The notes beneath the pieces were generated by a model that had not been told where the DNA came from, did not search any database, and saw only the letters and a program-made list of their open reading frames with translations. From an uncultured Collinsella sp. (GTDB taxonomy: Bacteria; Actinomycetota; Coriobacteriia; Coriobacteriales; Coriobacteriaceae), in assembly GCA_900759565.1 (NCBI GenBank), contig CAAEVV010000007.1:1-9071 (forward strand): a DNA stretch of 9,071 nt, written 5' to 3'. How positions within the stretch are numbered: the first letter of the stretch is position 1; each line of letters begins with the position of its first letter. Shown piece by piece: positions 1 through 5,777 of the stretch. The translations under genes were made by a program, and so were the position numbers.

Positions 1-49
1 CCAGCAGCGCGGCAGCAGCGGCGCGCGGGTCGGTTGAGGTGGTGGGCAT
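1..49 (-). CDS. 5' end of an unidentified minus-strand gene (partial)
   Basis: Only the first 16 codons lie in the window, reading MPTTSTDPRAAAAALL and continuing past the left edge. The start is supported by a strong Shine-Dalgarno AAAGGAGA (plus-strand 56-63), six bases before the ATG at 49-47. The alanine-rich start gives no family. Upstream on the same strand, a TATACT (107-102) could serve as a -10 box, but I see no good -35. A 6-bp GC hairpin (66-81) sits just upstream of the ribosome site in the presumed leader. The gene is divergent from everything to its right. The function cannot be judged from this fragment. Confidence 0.6.
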   Translation of the reverse strand, partial: MPTTSTDPRAAAAALL

Positions 50-275
50 ATGCAGTCTCCTTTGACGCCCCAGCGGGGGCGAATCGAGTCGAATCCTCGA
101 GAGTATACCCATATGGGGCCGCGGCTCTGCGGCGAACTGAAGACGATGCCAGCGGATTGGGCATAGGCCCCGCGTGCCCGCCGAATGAGCGTGGTTATTC
201 GGATGAAATAATCCGTCGCAGGTCCAAATGCCGTCCAATTATCCACTCCCGCACACCTTTCGTTTCCAACCGTGA
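50..275. other. Intergenic region without a supportable gene
   Basis: This stretch holds the presumed promoter and leader of the minus-strand gene at the left edge (Shine-Dalgarno 56-63, hairpin 66-81, possible -10 at 102-107) and a small inverted repeat CGGAT/ATCCG at 200-215. The open frames that cross it have no recognisable domains, no convincing ribosome sites and overlap one another, so I do not call genes. Around 235-272 there is a faint resemblance to the sequence just before the array at 3990, but it is too weak to align with confidence. Confidence 0.5.
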
Positions 276-311
276 GATGAGAGATAGACGAGAGACGTAT
301 ACGAAAGATGG
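276..311 (+). repeat. Decayed copy of the GAGAGATA operator-like array
   Basis: Three arms are seen: GATGAGAGATAG (276-287), GACGAGAGACGT (287-298) and TACGAAAGATGG (300-311). Arms two and three are 13 nt apart, exactly as in both intact arrays at 4017-4059 and 4182-4224. Arms one and two are 11 apart instead of 18, which fits loss of the 7-nt CAGAAAG-like spacer. The 25 nt after the third arm (312-336) match the 25 nt after the third arm of the first intact array (4060-4084) at 20 of 25 positions, including an unbroken CAGCAAAGAG. The array lies upstream of the decayed regulator gene, as expected if array and gene were copied together. Arms two and three carry changes in the core, so binding is probably lost. 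Confidence 0.75.
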
Positions 312-323
312 CTGTACAGCAAA

Positions 324-360
324 GAGCCAAACAATTAATAGTGCTGTTTGGTTGGTGATT
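324..360 (+). repeat. Hairpin homologous to the leader hairpin at 4072-4110
   Basis: CCAAACA (327-333) pairs with TGTTTGG (345-351). It occupies the same place after the repeat array as the GAGACAA/TTGTCTC pair (4072-4078 with 4091-4097) in the intact copy. One base pair differs in a compensatory way: A4075-T4094 corresponds to C327-G351. The GATTGTT segment that follows in the intact copy is also kept (357-363). The T-rich run after it (360-366) could make it terminator-like. Pairing is seen directly; a role as RNA or DNA structure is inferred. Confidence 0.5.
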
Positions 361-452
361 GTTTTTTCAGTAAAGACACTTACGAATAAAGCAAGTTGCA
401 AACAGCTGCCCCCTTATTTCGTGCTCATTTTTAAGGCGAGAAATTGCCGCCA

Positions 453-649
453 TATGATCGGACGAGTTTCAACGATTGCGATTTAGTATTTGGCGCGGAT
501 GCGGTCGATTCCGATGAAACGCTAGTTGACCACGCGGCAGATTGCGCTTTCTCCCAGACGCCCCGGCACTGCGCAATAAGCCAGATAACGAAGCGATTGC
601 CGGTGCGTCTATCCATAGGGAATTCCGGGAAAGCTTCTGCGGACAGTCA
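453..649 (+). pseudogene. Decayed remnant of an AlbA_2/HATPase regulator
   Basis: Two blocks match the intact regulator at 4287-5753. Block one (453-566) has 19 of 37 residues identical, without gaps, to the region running from ERTSPSDRD through AFSLTPR, shared residues including DE-L-D and AFS-TPR. Block two (590-649), in another frame, reads EAIAGASIHREFRESFCGQS against EAIANAVIHREYGDRFCGQS, 14 of 20 identical; this is the N-box of the HATPase_c_4 domain. Between them 23 nt replace 333 nt of the intact gene, so about 110 residues are deleted and the frame has shifted. The N-terminal AlbA_2 domain and everything after the N-box, including the winged helix, are gone. No product is expected. 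The protein divergence suggests an old paralogue rather than a recent copy. Confidence 0.8.
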
Positions 650-677
650 AAAGATTCGTCGGCCCCAAGCGGATTAA

Positions 678-780
678 AGGTATTTGCATAAGACGTCATT
701 TAACTAGAGACGATGCATATTGAATCGTTCAATGAACTTGCACGCTGTTTCCAACAACGCCGATTGTTGTTTTAAGGGGC
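678..780 (+). other. Junction between regulator remnant and kinase remnant
   Basis: No intact gene lies here. Stops in the kinase frame occur up to 733-735, so the kinase reading cannot be extended back to a normal start. An AT-rich hairpin, CAACAA (752-757) with TTGTTG (764-769), is followed by TTTT (770-773) and may be a weak terminator. A short frame opens at 713 but ends at 775 and matches nothing I know. This is the likely scar of the deletion that removed the front of the kinase gene. Confidence 0.4.
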
Positions 781-1020
781 TTGATAAGACCCGTAGATGC
801 GCTTGACACCATGGGCGCGGGAGATTCGTATATCACTGCGTTTGTTGTGAGCTGTCTCTCGCATGGCTGGAGTAAAAAGCAACCGCTCGATGCGGAGATC
901 ATTCGGGATGCAATGGAATTCGCTGCTGACTATTCAGCTAAGAATTGCCTTAAACCCGGCGGCTTTGGATTCGAGCATAAACTCGCCGAGATGAAAGACG
1001 GCCAAGCTTCCATTTCCTAG
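781..1020 (+). pseudogene. 5'-truncated PfkB-family (FrlD-like) sugar kinase
   Basis: The 79 codons correspond only to the C-terminal quarter or so of a ribokinase/PfkB-family kinase, normally about 260-320 residues. The diagnostic element is DALDTMGAGDSY, the second PfkB signature with the catalytic aspartate of GAGD, close to VIDTMGAGDSF of fructoselysine 6-kinase FrlD from E. coli as I recall it. A typical tail helix and a GGFGFEHK end follow. The substrate-binding N-terminal part is missing, and in-frame stops precede the fragment. The nominal TTG at 781 has no real ribosome site. Assignment to FrlD rather than another PfkB kinase rests mainly on the deglycase gene that follows. It uses more A/T-ending codons than the deglycase gene. 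It is probably non-functional. Confidence 0.75.
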
Positions 1021-1044
1021 AAAGGTATTTTTTTAGGTCATTAA

Positions 1045-1076
1045 GTATTAATACGTAGTGAAATGACAAGTTGTCA
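1045..1076. promoter_or_regulatory. Two palindromes upstream of the deglycase gene (candidate operators)
   Basis: In the AT-rich 98-nt gap, GTATTAATAC (1045-1054) is a perfect 10-bp palindrome. TGACAAGTTGTCA (1064-1076) is a perfect 13-bp palindrome with a central G. Both lie where a promoter for the deglycase-PTS operon would be expected. I find no convincing -35/-10 pair; TTGTCA (1071-1076) with TATTAA (1096-1101) has a 19-nt spacer and is weak. Dyads of this size are typical of dimeric repressors such as GntR-type regulators, which control frl operons in other bacteria. The bound protein is unknown and not encoded nearby in any obvious way. Confidence 0.5.
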
Positions 1077-1118
1077 ATTGAAACGAATTTCACTCTATTA
1101 AACGAAGGGATATTAGAT

Positions 1119-2153
1119 ATGTTCAATTTCGATGAGCCTCGTTACGAGAAGGTTGTGAGCGATGCCCTCGCTCTCCGTCCCCAGATTGAGGCTGCCGTGG
1201 ACAAGGTCTGCGAGCAGGGCTATTCCAACATCTTCTTCATCGGCTGCGGCGGCACCTGGGCCCACACGCTCCCGATGAAGTACTGGGTCGAGACCACCAC
1301 GGCCGACGTCGACATCCACTGCGAGATCGCCGCCGAGTTCCTCGCGTGCCCGCCCAAGGCCTTCAACAAGGACTCGGTCTGCGTCTTCTCCACCCGTACC
1401 GGCACCACCCCCGAGATCATCGAGGCCGCCAAGTTCTGCCAGGAGCAGGGCGCCCGCACGCTGATGTACGTCTCCAACGACAACACCCCGGCCACTGAGT
1501 ACGCCGATTACAAGTTCTTCAGCTTCGCCGAGGACGACGTTCTGTGCGAGGCCATCTACACCTACCAGATCACGCTGGTCGCCCGCTTCCTCAAGAACGC
1601 CGGCGCCTTCCCCAAGTACGACACCTTCATGGAGGAGTTCGGCAACATCGCTCCGTACCTCATCAAGGCCAAGGACGCTCAGGACGAGCGCTGCGCCGCC
1701 ATGGCCGAGGACTTCAAGGACACCGACTACCACATGGTGATCGGCTCCGGCATGCTCTGGGGTGAGGCCTACGACTACGCCATGTGCATTCTCGAGGAGA
1801 TGCAGTGGATCAAGACCAAGTCCATCCACGCCGCCGAGTTCTTCCACGGCACCATCGAGCTGTGCGAGGAGGGCACGAGCCTCATCATGCTCTACGGCGA
1901 GGACGACACCCGTAAGCTCATGGACCGCGTGGACAACTTCACTCACATGCTCGCCGACGAGAAGGGCGTCCATGTCCGCGTGAACAAGTTCGACACCGCC
2001 GAGGTCGAGCTGCCGTTCAGCGACCCCGAGTTCCGTAAGATTGTCTCCCCGATGGTCACCTACACCATCACCGAGCGTCTGAGCTGCCATCTCGAGCACG
2101 TCCGTAACCACCCGCTCACCACGCGTCGTTACTATCACCAGATGAACTACTAA
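1119..2153 (+). CDS. SIS-domain sugar-6-phosphate deglycase, FrlB/GfrF-like
   Basis: This is a 344-residue cytoplasmic enzyme of the SIS (sugar isomerase) superfamily, the usual length for FrlB. It is expected to hydrolyse a 6-phosphorylated Amadori compound (fructoselysine- or glucoselysine-6-phosphate type) to hexose-6-phosphate and amino acid. The first SIS domain shows GCGGTWAHT (about 42-50) and the phosphosugar-binding STRTGTTPEII (91-101). Glu227 (in EEMQW) and His243 (in EFFHG) are 16 residues apart, the same spacing as the catalytic Glu/His pair of FraB/FrlB. The end, RNHPLTTRRYYHQMNY, matches the FrlB-type C-terminus (RRYYGGLVEY). I chose ATG 1119 because GAAGGG (1104-1109) is well placed; the frame could also open at TTG 1071 inside the palindrome. 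Codons end almost always in C or G, suggesting high expression. The exact substrate is not determined. Confidence 0.85.
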   Translation: MFNFDEPRYEKVVSDALALRPQIEAAVDKVCEQGYSNIFFIGCGGTWAHTLPMKYWVETTTADVDIHCEIAAEFLACPPKAFNKDSVCVFSTRTGTTPEIIEAAKFCQEQGARTLMYVSNDNTPATEYADYKFFSFAEDDVLCEAIYTYQITLVARFLKNAGAFPKYDTFMEEFGNIAPYLIKAKDAQDERCAAMAEDFKDTDYHMVIGSGMLWGEAYDYAMCILEEMQWIKTKSIHAAEFFHGTIELCEEGTSLIMLYGEDDTRKLMDRVDNFTHMLADEKGVHVRVNKFDTAEVELPFSDPEFRKIVSPMVTYTITERLSCHLEHVRNHPLTTRRYYHQMNY

Positions 2154-2174
2154 TCCTCTCAAATTGCTGCGGTT

Positions 2175-2213
2175 GTCTGCAGGTGAGCTGCGCAGAATGC
2201 CTCGCCTGCAGAC
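2175..2213 (+). repeat. Strong intergenic hairpin between deglycase and EIIC genes
   Basis: GTCTGCAGGTGAG (2175-2187) pairs with CTCGCCTGCAGAC (2201-2213), 13 bp with a single G-U pair, around a 13-nt loop that contains the self-complementary CTGCGCAG. No T-run follows, so it is not a standard intrinsic terminator. It ends just before the EIIC ribosome site (TGGGG, 2221-2225). Likely roles are mRNA processing, 3'-end protection of the deglycase message or tuning of EIIC translation. This would match the apparent difference in codon optimisation between the two genes. Confidence 0.65.
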
Positions 2214-2234
2214 CTGTTTCTGGGGTTGATAGAA

Positions 2235-3008
2235 ATGGTTGTCCAGTATCTTCTAGTTGCACTGGTCGCATTTATTGCGTCCATGGACGAGCAATTATTT
2301 GGCATTACGATGCTTGGTCGTCCGCTGTTTACGAGCCTGTTTGTCGGCTTGATCCTTGGCGATGTCCAGCAGGGCGTTATCGTCGGCGCTGCTTTGGAGT
2401 CCATGTTCATGGGTGCCATCATGGTCGGCGCGGCGGTTCCTCCCGAGGTCTATGCCTCCGGCGTGCTTGGCTGCGCGTTTGCCGTCATTACGGGTACGGG
2501 CACGGCAACTGCCGTCGCGCTCGCCCTTCCCGTCTCCGTCTTCCTTCAGGTGTGGCGCAACTTCTGCTACGCCGTTCCGGGTGCCTTTGCCTGCAAGAAG
2601 ATTGAGACCGCTCTGGCAAATCGCGATCTTGCCAAGGCGAACCTGTACCATCTGACCGTCGTGCCGCTGTCGATTGGCATTCCGTCTGCACTGCTGGTGT
2701 TTTGCTCGCTGTTCTTTGGTGCCGACCTCATCAACAATGCGCTCAACGCGATTCCGCAGTTTGTGATGGACGGCCTCAACGTTGCATCCGGCGTCATGGT
2801 CTGCATCGGCTTCGCACTTCTTATTAGGACCATGGGCGATAACAAGCTGCTTCCTTGGCTGTTCCTGGGATTCATTATGGTCATCTACCTCAAGATGGAC
2901 GTTATCGGCGTCGCCGCAGCTGCCATTTGCGTCGCGCTGCTCCTGGCCTTCCGCGAGGGCTCGTCCGGTCCGCAGACGGTTGCTGCAGATGAAGAGGAGG
3001 ACTTCTAA
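2235..3008 (+). CDS. PTS mannose/fructose/sorbose-family EIIC permease
   Basis: This 257-residue integral membrane protein has the standard length for mannose-family EIIC. Together with EIID it forms the sugar channel. The family signature is clear near the N-terminus: GRPLFTSLFVGLILGD (28-43), then VIVGAALESMFMGAI and GAAVPPE. Several hydrophobic segments follow, and the protein ends in a charged tail, ADEEEDF. ATG 2235 is preferred, nine bases after TGGGG; TTG 2226 in frame lies too close to that site. The stop overlaps the start of EIID (TAATG), so the two are translationally coupled. Substrate cannot be read from EIIC, but its position after an FrlB/GfrF-like deglycase points to an Amadori product, as in the Salmonella gfr operon. 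No EIIA or EIIB gene is in the window. Confidence 0.9.
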   Translation: MVVQYLLVALVAFIASMDEQLFGITMLGRPLFTSLFVGLILGDVQQGVIVGAALESMFMGAIMVGAAVPPEVYASGVLGCAFAVITGTGTATAVALALPVSVFLQVWRNFCYAVPGAFACKKIETALANRDLAKANLYHLTVVPLSIGIPSALLVFCSLFFGADLINNALNAIPQFVMDGLNVASGVMVCIGFALLIRTMGDNKLLPWLFLGFIMVIYLKMDVIGVAAAAICVALLLAFREGSSGPQTVAADEEEDF

Positions 3009-3856
3009 TGGCTACCCAGAACACCGACCTCAAAGAGGCCAAGAAGGACGCGATTATGAGCCCCGATATGTATCGGAGCATGTTCCTTCGCCAGTTTACG
3101 AGCCAGTGCTCGCAGTCGTACGACAAGATGATGGCAATGGGCTTCATGTACACCATTCAGAAGCCCCTGCGAAAGATCTATCCCAACGACGACGATTACT
3201 ATGCGGCGCTCGATCGCCATACCGAGTTCTTTAACATCACGCCTCATGTGCTTCCGTTTGTAGCCGGCCTAACGGTTTCGATGGAAGAGCAGGCGGCTGC
3301 CGATAAGAACTTCGACACGTCCTCGATTAACGCCATGAAGGTCGGCCTCATGGGACCGCTTTCCGGCATCGGCGATTCGTTCTACTGGGGTACGTTCCGC
3401 GTGGTCGCCGCCGGCATTGGTATCGGCATCGCGTCGACGGGCAACCCGCTCGGCCCCATCGTGTACGCGCTCATCTACTCTGTGATTAACTTTGCAACGC
3501 GTATCGTCGCAGCCCATCTGGGTTACGACCTGGGAACCAAGTTCCTGCAGCAGTCCGAAGAGAACAACCTTATGTCTCGCATGACGCATGCTGCCGGTGT
3601 CCTCGGAATGACCGTTATCGGCGCCATGATTGCGGCACAGGTCTCACTGTCCACTGCTTTGACCTTTGACGTGGGTGGTTCGGAGATTGTCCTGCAGGAT
3701 CTGTTCGATTCGATCTTCCCCGGTCTGCTGCCCTTGCTGGCAACGTTCGCTTGCGTTGCTCTCTATAAAAAGGGTGTCAAAACCATTTGGATTATCATTG
3801 GCATCTTCGCGATCTGCATCATCGGAACGGGTTTGGGAGTGTTCGCGGCGGCGTAA
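3008..3856 (+). CDS. PTS mannose/fructose/sorbose-family EIID component
   Basis: This 282-residue membrane protein is the obligate partner of EIIC in mannose-type PTS transporters and has the normal family length. Signature stretches are HTEFFNITPHVLPFVAGL (71-88) with SMEEQ, and KVGLMGPLSGIGDSFYWGTF (111-130). The C-terminal third carries hydrophobic segments at about 196-216, 237-252 and 260-280, and ends in GVFAAA. An extended N-terminus is polar. A strong AGGAGG site lies in the end of the EIIC gene, and the start overlaps the EIIC stop by one base. It is the last gene of the operon, ended by the terminator at 3902-3937. It needs EIIA and EIIB from elsewhere. Confidence 0.92.
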   Translation: MATQNTDLKEAKKDAIMSPDMYRSMFLRQFTSQCSQSYDKMMAMGFMYTIQKPLRKIYPNDDDYYAALDRHTEFFNITPHVLPFVAGLTVSMEEQAAADKNFDTSSINAMKVGLMGPLSGIGDSFYWGTFRVVAAGIGIGIASTGNPLGPIVYALIYSVINFATRIVAAHLGYDLGTKFLQQSEENNLMSRMTHAAGVLGMTVIGAMIAAQVSLSTALTFDVGGSEIVLQDLFDSIFPGLLPLLATFACVALYKKGVKTIWIIIGIFAICIIGTGLGVFAAA

Positions 3857-3901
3857 TGTTGACTGCTATGCTCGCGCGTTGGATAACTAGCTGACCGTTT
3901 G

Positions 3902-3937
3902 AAAACGGGGCTCGGCGTAAGGCCGGCCCCGTTTTTT
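3902..3937 (+). terminator. Intrinsic terminator of the PTS operon
   Basis: AAAACGGGGC (3902-3911) pairs with GCCCCGTTTT (3926-3935). Inside it CGGC (3913-3916) pairs with GCCG (3922-3925) after a one-base bulge, leaving a GTAAG loop. The stem runs into six T's (3932-3937). It lies 45 nt after the EIID stop and separates the operon from the regulator unit. Confidence 0.92.
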
Positions 3938-3989
3938 GTTTGAGGGATTTTCCGACCGTCCAAAAAACCACGCTCGTCCATCACTCACG

Positions 3990-4059
3990 TATCTCTCATC
4001 TCTCATTCGTCACTAATACGAGAGATAACAGAAAGACGAGAGATAAATACGAGAGATAA
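3990..4059. repeat. GAGAGATA operator-like array, copy 1
   Basis: Two arms lie on the minus strand: TATCTCTCAT (3990-3999) and ATCTCTCAT (3998-4006). Three lie on the plus strand: TACGAGAGATAA (4017-4028), GACGAGAGATAA (4035-4046) and TACGAGAGATAA (4048-4059). The plus arms start 18 and 13 nt apart. Copy 2, 165 nt downstream, repeats this spacing exactly, with a shared CTAATAYGAGAGATA start and a shared AACTGAG end. A TAATAC just before the first plus arm resembles a -10 box. The layout of several half-sites in both orientations suggests cooperative binding of a dimeric or oligomeric DNA-binding protein, most simply the product of the adjacent regulator gene. That link is inferred. Confidence 0.8.
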
Positions 4060-4071
4060 CTGAGCAGCAAA

Positions 4072-4110
4072 GAGACAAGCAATCATGGTATTGTCTCAAT
4101 ACTGATTGTT
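4072..4110 (+). repeat. Hairpin with two alternative pairings between the arrays
   Basis: One pairing joins GAGACAA (4072-4078) and TTGTCTC (4091-4097). A competing, longer pairing joins CAATCA-TG-GTATTG (4080-4093) with CAATACTGATTG (4097-4108), around a TCT loop with a 2-nt bulge. The two cannot form together. The first is conserved in the decayed copy at 327-351 with one compensatory pair. No T-run follows. It could act as an RNA switch if transcription starts upstream, or as a further protein-binding dyad in DNA. Confidence 0.5.
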
Positions 4111-4162
4111 CTACCAGCAAAAACATGTTTAAATGAAACAGATGGCAGACATCTTTTCTTTC

Positions 4163-4224
4163 ATCTCTCACTTATCTCTAATATGAGAGATAGCGGAAAG
4201 ATGAGAGATAATTACGAGAGATAA
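4163..4224. repeat. GAGAGATA operator-like array, copy 2 (nearest the gene)
   Basis: Minus-strand arms are ATCTCTCA (4163-4170) and TTATCTCTA (4172-4180). Plus-strand arms are TATGAGAGATAG (4182-4193), GATGAGAGATAA (4200-4211) and TACGAGAGATAA (4213-4224). Starts are again 18 and 13 nt apart. The inner arms form a near-perfect inverted repeat, TATCTCT-AATAT-GAGAGATA (4173-4192), and TAATAT in its centre (4179-4184) would make a good -10 box with only a weak -35. A protein bound to both arms would cover such a promoter. The array ends 62 nt before the regulator's start codon. The promoter placement is inference. Confidence 0.8.
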
Positions 4225-4286
4225 CTGAGAGACGAAGGAAATCTATTCGCGGCATTCTCCGCCGGGCCGAGCGAAAGGACGTGCAG

Positions 4287-5753
4287 ATGAACGAAAACGA
4301 GCTGACCGGTCTGCTCGAGTCTTTAAGGCGCATGGGCTCGGACGATCTTAACGTCGAGGTCAAGGAGAGCGCCACGACGCTTTCCCGCGACGTATGGGAA
4401 ACGGTTAGTGCATTCGCGAATACCGCTGGCGGAATTATCGTGCTCGGCGTGAGCGAGCGCGCGGGCTTTGTCCCGGTTGAGAACTTTGAGACCGAGAAGG
4501 TGCTCAACCAATTCGTAGCGGGCATGGGTGATGCCGGCGGTCGCGGAAAACTGGCCAATCCGCCCAAATACACCATTGAACGCGTGGAGCTTCGGGGTAC
4601 CGTGGTTCTCGTTATCACGATTGAGGAGCTCGACCCGTCGAGCAAGCCCTGCTATGTAATAGAACGCGGCGCCCAGGGCGGCAGCTACAAGCGCATTGAT
4701 GACAAAGACGTGCCACTTTCATCGACCGAGGTTTTGGCACTGTCGTCATGCGAGCGGACGAGCCCCAGTGATCGCGACGCAGTGCCGGGCGCGGGTGTGG
4801 GCGACCTCGACGAGGCTCTGATCGACCGCACGATAGAGCGTGCTTTCTCGCTGACGCCCCGAGCTATGCACGGTGCGACGGACAAGAAAACAAAGCTGGA
4901 GCGCCTGAATTTCCTCGATTCCCAAGGCAACGTGACTAAGGCCGGACTCCTGGTTGCGGGCGCCTATCCTCAGCAGTTCTACCCCAAGCTCTTTATCGAT
5001 GTGGCGGTCTATGCCGGAACGCAGAAGGGCGCGGCGGGGTCGTTGAGGTTCATGGACCGTACGATCTGCGAGGGAACGTTGGGCGAAATGATCTCGGATG
5101 CCGTCGCGGCGGTCGCCAAGAATTTGCGACGAACCTCGATGATCAAAGGCGTCTCGCGTGTCGACTCGCTGGAGATTCCCGAGGAGGTCCTGCGCGAGGC
5201 AATTGCCAACGCCGTAATCCACCGAGAATACGGAGACCGGTTCTGTGGGCAGTCGATCGCTGTTGACGTCTTTGATGACCGTATCGAAGTGACGAACCCC
5301 GGCGGCCTATACGGAGGAAAGACTCGCGAGAACCTGTTTGACGGCAGCTCCCGATGCCGTAACGCGACACTCGTGAAACTCATGTCGATTGTCCCGCTGC
5401 CGGATGGCGCAGGTTCGCCGGCTGAGGGCAATGGCTCGGGCATCCCGATGATGATCGATGCCATGCGCGCGCATGGTCTGGCCGAGCCCCTGTTCTGCCC
5501 GGGGTTCGATCGGTTCAAGGTCGTACTTTACCGTTCAAAGATCGAGCCGGTCGATCATGGCGGGGGCTTAATTGTGACGGCACTCAAACATTACGGCGAG
5601 CTGGGGACGCGTGAGCTGGCAGAGCGCACGGGGCTCACAATTTCCCAGGTTAGGTCGCGCGTCAACGCGCTCATTGCTCAAGGCGAGCTTGAGCCCACGG
5701 CGCCGGCGACGAGCCGCAACCGCAAGTATCGACTGTTGGAGCGCGTGGAATAA
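4287..5753 (+). CDS. AlbA_2 + HATPase_c_4 + winged-helix transcriptional regulator
   Basis: This 488-residue soluble protein has three parts. The N-terminal third is an AlbA_2 (Schlafen-type) putative nucleic-acid-binding domain with NVEVKES (22-28) and the hallmark SAFANTAGGIIVLGV (41-55). The middle has the RecG-like HATPase_c_4 fold: N-box EEVLREAIANAVIHREY (299-315), VTNPGGLYGG (335-344) and the glycine-rich GNGSGIPMM (391-399). The C-terminal 60 residues form a winged helix, with GTRELAERTGLTISQVRSRV (450-469) as helix-turn-helix. ATG 4287 is chosen because AAAGGA (4274-4279) is spaced correctly for it and too near GTG 4281. The gene follows two GAGAGATA arrays not found elsewhere except before its decayed relative, so it probably represses itself. 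Ligand and other targets are unknown. Confidence 0.85.
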   Translation: MNENELTGLLESLRRMGSDDLNVEVKESATTLSRDVWETVSAFANTAGGIIVLGVSERAGFVPVENFETEKVLNQFVAGMGDAGGRGKLANPPKYTIERVELRGTVVLVITIEELDPSSKPCYVIERGAQGGSYKRIDDKDVPLSSTEVLALSSCERTSPSDRDAVPGAGVGDLDEALIDRTIERAFSLTPRAMHGATDKKTKLERLNFLDSQGNVTKAGLLVAGAYPQQFYPKLFIDVAVYAGTQKGAAGSLRFMDRTICEGTLGEMISDAVAAVAKNLRRTSMIKGVSRVDSLEIPEEVLREAIANAVIHREYGDRFCGQSIAVDVFDDRIEVTNPGGLYGGKTRENLFDGSSRCRNATLVKLMSIVPLPDGAGSPAEGNGSGIPMMIDAMRAHGLAEPLFCPGFDRFKVVLYRSKIEPVDHGGGLIVTALKHYGELGTRELAERTGLTISQVRSRVNALIAQGELEPTAPATSRNRKYRLLERVE

Positions 5754-5777
5754 ATGCGTTAGCGGACGAGGCGACCC

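Noticed and set aside
195..401. Minus-strand frame with a hydrophobic stretch
   Set aside because: It lies over the decayed array and hairpin, whose homology to 4017-4110 explains the sequence; no good start site.
34..486. Plus-strand open frame of 150 codons at the left end
   Set aside because: It crosses the decayed repeat array and hairpin, has no ribosome site and no domain. The sequence is better explained as intergenic and pseudogene DNA.
1071..1118. TTG 1071 as the deglycase start
   Set aside because: It lies inside the TGACAAGTTGTCA palindrome without a ribosome site, while ATG 1119 has GAAGGG at proper distance and matches the family length.
1113..2162. Long minus-strand open frame opposite the deglycase gene
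   Set aside because: It arises from the strong C/G third-position bias of the real gene. Its translation is low-complexity (Val/Gly/Leu-rich) and has no family signature.
2183..2605. Plus-strand frame overlapping the start of EIIC
   Set aside because: It is a shifted reading of the EIIC gene, rich in Cys and Arg, beginning inside the intergenic hairpin.
3990..4224. CRISPR array
   Set aside because: The repeat unit is only about 12 nt, spacing is irregular but reproduced between copies, arms occur in both orientations, and there are no unique spacers or cas genes.
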